A stretch of DNA of 10,985 nt from the NCBI GenBank assembly GCA_946999045.1, contig CAMQBR010000060.1, forward strand, positions 1-10,985, given 5' to 3'. Positions within the stretch are counted from its first letter, which is position 1. The number at the start of each line of letters is the position of its first letter. Of this stretch, positions 6,409 to 10,985 are shown piece by piece. A program made the translations under genes and the position numbers. The notes below the pieces were generated by a model. The model was not told where the DNA came from. It searched no databases and saw only the letters and a list, made by a program, of their open reading frames with translations. This DNA is from an uncultured Prevotella sp. GTDB lineage: Bacteria > Bacteroidota > Bacteroidia > Bacteroidales > Bacteroidaceae.

Positions 6409-8085
6409 ATGAAAATAAGCATACACAAATTATTACTCAATATTCTATTAATTAGTCTCTCTACATTTAATGCATTTGGACAATTAAAAAATGTAAAAAA
6501 AAGCACATCATCAGTTTTCACACTCACAACTTTCAAGGCTGACGGAACCCTGTTATCCACTACAAATGGTGTGTTTATAGGCAAAAACGGCGAAGCTATC
6601 AGTGCCTTCACACCTTTTATAGGAGCTGATAGTGCTGTCGTAATCAACACCAAAGGCAAAGCATTTCCTGTAGATGTAATGATTGGAGCCAATGAATTAT
6701 ACAATGTTTGCAAATTCAAAGTCAAAGGTCCTACCACTGCTATCGATATAGCAAATACCCCTTCAAAGCCAAATGAGAACGTTTGGGCAATAGGATATTC
6801 TGTAAAAACACCCCTCATCAAACAAGAAAAAATACAAAAAGTAGAGCTTTTTATGGATAAATATGCCTACTATATCTTTTCATCAGAAACCCCAGAAAAC
6901 ATGGAAGGCTGTCCGTTTGTCAATGCAAAAGGTGAGTTAATAGGCATTTTACAACACGCTAATAATGAAAACGAAACGTATGCTGTAGATGCAAAGTTTA
7001 TGTTTGATATGCACATTACCAACGGATTAACCTTAACCGACCCCGTTCTTAAACAAACATCTATCCGAACTCAATTACCTTCTAAACCAGAAGATGCTCT
7101 ACTTACCCTTATGATGGCGAGCGAACAAAGCCCAAAGAATTATTGTAAGTACATTCAAGATTATAAAAATATGTTTCCCCAATTGGTAGATGGATATGCA
7201 GCACAAGCCAGACTCTATATAGAAAAGCACCAGTTTTCAGCGGCAGCAAAGGAAATGGAAACAGCTATCAAGAATGCAAAGAATAAGGATGTAGCCCACT
7301 CTGAGTATGCTAAAATTATCTATCAGCAACAAATTTACCAACCAGATTCCACTTGGACACAATGGACTTTAGATAAAGCTTTAACCGAAGCAACACTGGC
7401 ATATCAAATTAACCCATTGCCCATTTACCAACATCAGCAAGCTCAAATCATCTATTCTAAAGGTAATTACCAAAAGGCATACAATATGTTTATGGCTTTA
7501 ACCCAAACAAAGCTTTACTCTGCCGAGTTATTTTACGAAGCAGCACAAGCAAAATCACAACTCAAAGCCCCTTCTAAAGAGATACTAACCTTATTAGATA
7601 GTGCTGTTACAGCATGTAAGAAGCCGTTAACGGCAGTGGCTGCACCATACATTCTTGCTCGAGGTATAGCCTACAATCAAGCCAAAGAATACCGAAAAGC
7701 ATTAGCCGATTACAATTTATATGACACCTTAATGGTAGGAAGAGCCAACGATTCTTTCTATTATACTCGCTATCAATGCAACATAAAGCTACGCCGTTAC
7801 CAACAAGCACTCAACGATATTGCACACGCTGCAGTGCTTAACAGACAAGAACCTACGTATTTAGCCGAAATGGCTTCGCTACAAATGAGAGTAAATATGA
7901 TAGAAGAAGCCATCAAAACTGCTAATCTCTGTATATCTATTGCGCCAAATTATCCAGATATTTACCTCATCAAAGGCTTGGCTCTCATACAGAACAAAAA
8001 AAAGATAGAGGGGTTAGCTGCTCTTAATAAAGCTAAAGAATTAGGAGATACAAGAGCACAAACTTACATTGATAAGTACAAATAA
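6409..8085 (+). CDS. Secreted trypsin/HtrA-like pseudoprotease fused to TPR repeats
   Basis: 558 residues. A signal peptide (KLLLNILLISLSTFNAFG, likely cut near residue 24) is followed by a domain of about 175 residues with the strand pattern of HtrA/trypsin-like proteases: NGVFIGKNGEAIS (53-65), NVCKFKV (99-105), WAIGYS and CPFVNAKGELIGIL (168-181). The catalytic residues are gone. The usual Asn-His-Val near residue 69 is TPF, the Asp of D-L-A-V is N99, and the G-N-S-G-G-P loop reads MEGCPF (165-170), with Glu where the nucleophile should be. From about residue 225 to the end, helical TPR-type repeats appear, such as LARGIAYNQAKEYRKALADY and LNDIAHAAVLNRQEPTYLAE. The expected role is a periplasmic or surface binding scaffold rather than an enzyme. 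It is last in the exonuclease-DUF4835-recN cluster and ends 26 nt before a strong terminator. The family is seen in Bacteroidales without a known function. Confidence 0.82.
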   Translation: MKISIHKLLLNILLISLSTFNAFGQLKNVKKSTSSVFTLTTFKADGTLLSTTNGVFIGKNGEAISAFTPFIGADSAVVINTKGKAFPVDVMIGANELYNVCKFKVKGPTTAIDIANTPSKPNENVWAIGYSVKTPLIKQEKIQKVELFMDKYAYYIFSSETPENMEGCPFVNAKGELIGILQHANNENETYAVDAKFMFDMHITNGLTLTDPVLKQTSIRTQLPSKPEDALLTLMMASEQSPKNYCKYIQDYKNMFPQLVDGYAAQARLYIEKHQFSAAAKEMETAIKNAKNKDVAHSEYAKIIYQQQIYQPDSTWTQWTLDKALTEATLAYQINPLPIYQHQQAQIIYSKGNYQKAYNMFMALTQTKLYSAELFYEAAQAKSQLKAPSKEILTLLDSAVTACKKPLTAVAAPYILARGIAYNQAKEYRKALADYNLYDTLMVGRANDSFYYTRYQCNIKLRRYQQALNDIAHAAVLNRQEPTYLAEMASLQMRVNMIEEAIKTANLCISIAPNYPDIYLIKGLALIQNKKKIEGLAALNKAKELGDTRAQTYIDKYK

Positions 8086-8111
8086 GAAAAAAATAAGATT
8101 CATCAAGTAAG

Positions 8112-8155
8112 TAAAAAGGGGATGTGTATCAACATAAATACACATCCCCTTTTTA
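8112..8155. terminator. Strong terminator after the recN/TPR cluster
   Basis: TAAAAAGGGGATGTGTAT (8112-8129) and ATACACATCCCCTTTTTA (8138-8155) form a perfect 18-bp stem with an 8-nt loop. The arm ends supply a T run on the plus strand and, by symmetry, on the minus strand, so it can stop transcription in both directions. It begins 26 bp after the TPR gene stop and ends just before the repeat element at 8162. Confidence 0.92.
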
Positions 8156-8161
8156 TATATA

Positions 8162-8418
8162 GGGAGGTTCTATAAATTAGCTTTGACAAATTGTGCGACT
8201 ATTTTTGAGGTCAATTTGTTTATGAGTGAAGGAATATAGCAAACTATGCAACAGAACGAGCAAGCAAATAGAACCAAAAACGGAGCAAGCCGAATACAAT
8301 CAAACTTGTTTGAATTGTTGAGGCGCAGCCTGTTTTATATAAAAAGAACCCACAAGATGACAAAGCGCAAAAACACTGACATAAAAAACTTTACGGTGGT
8401 TATTGATAGAACCGCCCC
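8162..8418 (+). mobile_element. Complete copy of a MITE-like repeat element (257 bp) with terminal inverted repeats
   Basis: The left end reads GGGAGGTTCTATAAATTAGC; the right end, reverse complemented, reads GGGGCGGTTCTATCAATAAC, giving imperfect inverted termini. A short ATA flanks both sides and may be a target duplication, but this is weak in such A/T-rich DNA. The right 86 bp (8332-8417) recur in inverted orientation at 10899-10985 with six substitutions and one indel, which shows the unit is repetitive. Internal structure includes ACAAATTG/CAATTTGT (8186-8193 and 8212-8219) and TCAAACTTGTTTGA (8300-8313), both able to form hairpins. No transposase is encoded, so any movement would need help in trans. 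It occupies almost all of the space between the terminator and the Crp-type gene (8086-8425), and its hairpins may end crp transcription. Confidence 0.72.
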
Positions 8419-8422
8419 ATAA
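8246..8422 (+). CDS. Small basic ORF carried by the repeat element (58 aa), hypothetical
   Basis: The ATG at 8246 opens a 58-codon frame that ends TAA at 8420-8422, just past the right end of the element. It begins MQQNEQANRTKNGASRIQSN, continues LFELLRRSLFYIKRTHKMTK, and is rich in Arg and Lys. The partial inverted copy at the right edge keeps the same frame in its matching part (FYIKR-HKMTKRK-TDIK), but a one-base indel changes the C-terminus there. Of the aligned codons before that indel some changes are silent and some alter residues, so selection cannot be judged. Related small hypothetical proteins appear to be annotated in Prevotella genomes because the element is repeated; that is recall. 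It may simply be a chance frame in a repeat. A TAGCTTTG -7-like motif (8178-8185) lies upstream. Confidence 0.25.
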   Translation: MQQNEQANRTKNGASRIQSNLFELLRRSLFYIKRTHKMTKRKNTDIKNFTVVIDRTAP

Positions 8423-8425
8423 CTA

Positions 8426-9025
8426 TTAGTCGTCCAATAACGTTGATGAGCGAACTCTACTAAGAGTTTCAGGAGTCATCTGTAAATAATTGGCTATATG
8501 AATAAGAGGAGCCCTAAAAGCTACTTGCGGATATAACTTGCACATACGCTTATAACGATTTTGTGCCGTTTCAAATCTCACCAAATCAGCATGTACTTGT
8601 GATATAATTAAGCTCTCCTCCAATATTTTACGATACATCATCTGGATGTTTACGCAGTGCAAAGCCACCTTCTCTAAGTCAGCTACTGGTATAGCAAACA
8701 CGATAGAAGCCTCTAAAGCTTCTACTTGAAGATAGGTGGGCTCTTCCTTAAACAAACTCTCTATACACATAAATATGGTATGATCGGCACCCAAATACTC
8801 TGTTACCTCCTTACCATTCTTGAAATAAAATTGTCGAATAAGGCCTTTATCCAAATAATATATATTTCTACATATCTCACCCTCACGTAAGATCATTTCT
8901 CCTTTTACAAATTTCATAGGCACTAATATATTCTCCAATTCATCTAACTCCTGATGAGTCATGGTACTATATCTACGTGCCAACTCTCTCGCTATATCAC
9001 GAGAAGTATTAACAGGTTCTTTCAT
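8426..9025 (-). CDS. Crp/Fnr family transcriptional regulator
   Basis: 199 residues. The first ~25 residues are a helical extension. Residues about 30-120 form a cyclic-nucleotide-binding-type beta-barrel with FVKGEMILREGE (39-50) and IYYLDKGLIRQFYFKNGKEV (55-74), typical of Bacteroidetes Crp/Fnr proteins. The long connecting helix covers about 123-155. The C-terminal helix-turn-helix is APLIHIANYLQMTPETLSRV (172-191), after which the protein stops within eight residues. The phosphate-binding cassette with Arg, as in E. coli CRP, is not present near SLFKEEPTYLQ (90-100), so cAMP binding is doubtful; the cysteine pattern of FNR is also missing. The ligand and targets are unknown. It is on the same strand as lepA, 58 nt downstream of its stop, so co-transcription is likely. 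Its stop lies 8 bp from the repeat element. Confidence 0.9.
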   Translation of the reverse strand: MKEPVNTSRDIARELARRYSTMTHQELDELENILVPMKFVKGEMILREGEICRNIYYLDKGLIRQFYFKNGKEVTEYLGADHTIFMCIESLFKEEPTYLQVEALEASIVFAIPVADLEKVALHCVNIQMMYRKILEESLIISQVHADLVRFETAQNRYKRMCKLYPQVAFRAPLIHIANYLQMTPETLSRVRSSTLLDD

Positions 9026-9083
9026 TACACTGATAATTTAGATAGTTTTTATATAGTTTTAGGTTTTCAGAATATTTTTAATC

Positions 9084-10865
9084 CTAATCAAGTTTCAATA
9101 CAGCAAGAAACGCTTTTTGCGGAACTTCAACATTACCAATCTGCTTCATACGCTTCTTACCCTTCTTTTGCTTTTCCAATAGTTTACGCTTTCTACTCAC
9201 ATCACCACCATAACATTTGGCAGTAACATCCTTGCGCACACACTTTATCGTTTCTCTTGCCACAATTTTTGCACCGATAGCAGCTTGTATGGCAATATCA
9301 AATTGCTGCCGAGGTATCAAGTCTTTTAGCTTTTCACACATTTTTCTTCCAAGAGATACGGCATTGTCCTGATGTGTTAAAGTTGATAACGCATCTACCG
9401 GTTCTCCATTTAACAAGATATCTAACTTGGCAAGCTTAGATGGCCTGTACGAATCTATATGATAATCGAATGAGGCATAACCCTTAGAAATAGATTTTAA
9501 CTTATCGTAAAAGTCAATTACTATCTCACCCAAAGGCAGCATAAAATGCAACTCTACCCTGTTGCCAGATATAAATTCCTGATTAATAAGCTCACCACGT
9601 TTATCCAAACACAGTGTCATTATCGGACCGATATAGCTGGTATCGGTAATAATCGTAGCTCTGATATATGGCTCTTCTATGCGTTCAATCATTGTAACCT
9701 CTGGTAATCCTGATGGATTATGTACCTCTTTAGCCTCTCCATGCTTATCGTACACCATATACGACACATTAGGAACAGTGGTTATTACCTCCATATTGAA
9801 CTCTCTATCTAAGCGTTCTTGCACAATTTCCATATGCAACAAGCCTAAGAATCCACATCTAAAGCCAAAGCCTAAAGCTACAGACGACTCTGGGAAAAAC
9901 GTAAGTGAAGCATCGTTCAACTGCAATTTCTCTAATGATGTTCGCAAGTTTTCATAATCATTAGGGTCAATAGGATAAACACCAGCAAACACCATAGGCT
10001 TTACTTCTTGAAAGCCAGCAATAGCTTTATCACACGGACGTTGCACATGGGTAATGGTATCGCCAACCTTCACCTCAGTAGCATCCTTGATACCACTAAT
10101 GATATAACCTACTTCACCCGTAGTTAATTCTGGCTTAGACACCATATCCATTCTCAAGATACCAATATCATCAGCCGTATATTCCATTCCTGTATTGTAG
10201 AATTTTACCTTATCGCCTTTCTTTATTGTTCCATTTTCAATTTTGAAATAAGCAATGATGCCTCTGAAACTATTAAATACAGAATCGAATATTAATGCCT
10301 GTAACGGGGCTTTTGAGTCTCCTTCTGGATGCGGAATACGTTCTACTACCGCATTGAGAATATCCTCTATCCCCTCTCCTGTCTTTCCAGAAGCACGAAG
10401 CACATCTTTTCTATCGCAACCTATCAGTTCTACTATCTCATCTTCTACCTCATCTGGCATAGCTGAAGGCATATCTATCTTGTTGATAACAGGAATAATT
10501 TCCAAATTATGGTCTACCGCCATATACAAATTAGATATTGTTTGTGCCTGTACACCTTGTGTTGCATCAACTACCAATAAAGCTCCTTCGCATGCAGCAA
10601 TACTACGACTCACTTCGTATGAGAAGTCAACGTGTCCTGGAGTATCAATCAAATTAAGAATATATTTCTCACCCTGATATTGATATTCCATTTGTATAGC
10701 ATGACTCTTTATAGTAATACCACGCTCCTTTTCAAGGTCCATATCGTCCAACATCTGGCCATTGGTTACTTGAATAGTTTTAGTAAACTCCAACAGTCGG
10801 TCGGCAAGTGTTGACTTTCCGTGGTCAATGTGCGCAATAATACAAAAATTTCTAATATGATTCAT
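9084..10865 (-). CDS. lepA: Elongation factor 4 (LepA), ribosome-associated translational GTPase
   Basis: 593 residues, the standard length. EF4/LepA is a cytoplasmic or membrane-linked GTPase that acts on ribosomes, with proposed roles in back-translocation under stress and in initiation or 30S assembly. The N-terminus MNHIRNFCIIAHIDHGKST carries the P loop (11-19), RGITIKS is the switch I segment (48-54), DTPGH (74-78) is G3, NKID (128-131) is G4, and SGKTGEG (about 159-165) is in the G5 region. A beta-barrel domain follows, then domains III and V, then the LepA-specific C-terminal domain containing RKLLEKQKKGKKRMKQIG and ending QKAFLAVLKLD. All GTPase motifs are intact. It starts 33 bp inside an inverted copy of the repeat element, so its promoter must lie in or beyond that element. 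The Crp-type gene follows on the same strand. Confidence 0.98.
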   Translation of the reverse strand: MNHIRNFCIIAHIDHGKSTLADRLLEFTKTIQVTNGQMLDDMDLEKERGITIKSHAIQMEYQYQGEKYILNLIDTPGHVDFSYEVSRSIAACEGALLVVDATQGVQAQTISNLYMAVDHNLEIIPVINKIDMPSAMPDEVEDEIVELIGCDRKDVLRASGKTGEGIEDILNAVVERIPHPEGDSKAPLQALIFDSVFNSFRGIIAYFKIENGTIKKGDKVKFYNTGMEYTADDIGILRMDMVSKPELTTGEVGYIISGIKDATEVKVGDTITHVQRPCDKAIAGFQEVKPMVFAGVYPIDPNDYENLRTSLEKLQLNDASLTFFPESSVALGFGFRCGFLGLLHMEIVQERLDREFNMEVITTVPNVSYMVYDKHGEAKEVHNPSGLPEVTMIERIEEPYIRATIITDTSYIGPIMTLCLDKRGELINQEFISGNRVELHFMLPLGEIVIDFYDKLKSISKGYASFDYHIDSYRPSKLAKLDILLNGEPVDALSTLTHQDNAVSLGRKMCEKLKDLIPRQQFDIAIQAAIGAKIVARETIKCVRKDVTAKCYGGDVSRKRKLLEKQKKGKKRMKQIGNVEVPQKAFLAVLKLD

Positions 10866-10898
10866 TGGATTATATTCGTTATCATCAAGCTCACTTTA

Positions 10899-10985
10899 GG
10901 GCGGTTCTATAAATTACCACCGTAAAGCTTTTTTATGTCAGTCTTTTTACGTTTTGTCATCTTGTGGGCTCTTTTTATATAAAAC
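10899..10985 (-). mobile_element. Second copy of the MITE-like element, right-end part, inverted, cut by window edge
   Basis: From GGGCGGTTCTATAAATTACC at 10899 to the window edge, 87 bp match the reverse complement of 8332-8417 with six substitutions and one inserted base, about 92% identity. The outer end faces lepA. With the complete copy at 8162-8418 it brackets the crp-lepA pair in inverted orientation. The rest of this copy lies outside the window. Confidence 0.75.
10907..10984 (-). CDS. C-terminal end of the element-borne small ORF, second copy (partial), hypothetical
   Basis: On the minus strand the frame enters from the right edge and reads FYIKRAHKMTKRKKTDIKKL, then YGGNL and TAG (10909-10907). 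It is the counterpart of the frame in the complete copy, with a different C-terminus because of one extra base in the run after AAAG. The stop falls inside the terminal repeat. There is no evidence that it is translated. Confidence 0.2.
   Translation of the reverse strand, partial: FYIKRAHKMTKRKKTDIKKLYGGNL

Noticed and set aside
6399..6821. Minus-strand open frame of 140 codons antisense to the start of the TPR gene
   Set aside because: It covers the signal peptide and pseudoprotease region of a convincing plus-strand gene and shows no domain of its own.
8162..8418. Reading the repeat element as a CRISPR array or riboswitch
   Set aside because: The internal repeats are inverted, not regularly spaced direct repeats, no cas genes are near, and the same unit recurs elsewhere in inverted orientation, which fits a mobile repeat better.

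Overview
This window comes from a chromosome of an anaerobic Bacteroidales bacterium, most probably Prevotella or a close relative. The signs are A/T-rich coding DNA, almost no Shine-Dalgarno sequences, TTTG/TAnnTTTG-type promoters, and family choices typical of the phylum: DUF3127, DUF4835, a 374-residue DnaN and a 593-residue LepA. The species assignment is an inference from sequence style, not from a database match.

The left edge (1 to about 976) is accessory DNA. It holds the N-terminal 135 codons of a tyrosine recombinase of the Bacteroides conjugative-transposon type, reading off the left edge and visibly richer in G and C than the rest. A gene-free stretch (408-697) follows, with an inverted repeat around GTAACCC. 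Then comes a decayed IS3-type transposase fragment with two in-frame stops.

The core block starts with a DUF3127 protein on the minus strand (1019-1471), which carries an SSB-like acidic C-terminal tip. It is divergent from dnaN (1714-2838). After dnaN and a strong hairpin terminator comes a tight plus-strand cluster: a DEDDh exonuclease with an ExoX-like C-terminal domain, an exported DUF4835 (PorD-like) protein, recN, and a secreted TPR protein whose N-terminal trypsin/HtrA-like domain has lost its catalytic residues. This cluster ends at an 18-bp perfect-stem terminator (8112-8155). It mixes DNA replication and repair (clamp, exonuclease, RecN) with two cell-envelope proteins.

The right part (8426-10865) is a minus-strand pair: lepA followed 58 nt later by a Crp/Fnr-type regulator. 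This pair is bracketed by two inverted copies of a short repetitive element. One copy is complete (8162-8418, 257 bp, with imperfect terminal inverted repeats). The other enters the window at 10899 and runs off the right edge, and the two match at about 92% over 86-87 bp. A shrunken, diverged 72-bp relative sits between the DUF3127 gene and dnaN. This MITE-like family, with its small basic ORF, TIR core GGTTCTATAAATTA and TAnnTTTG-like motifs, is the most interesting unexplained structure here. I see no tRNA, rRNA, CRISPR array or complete novel defence system.
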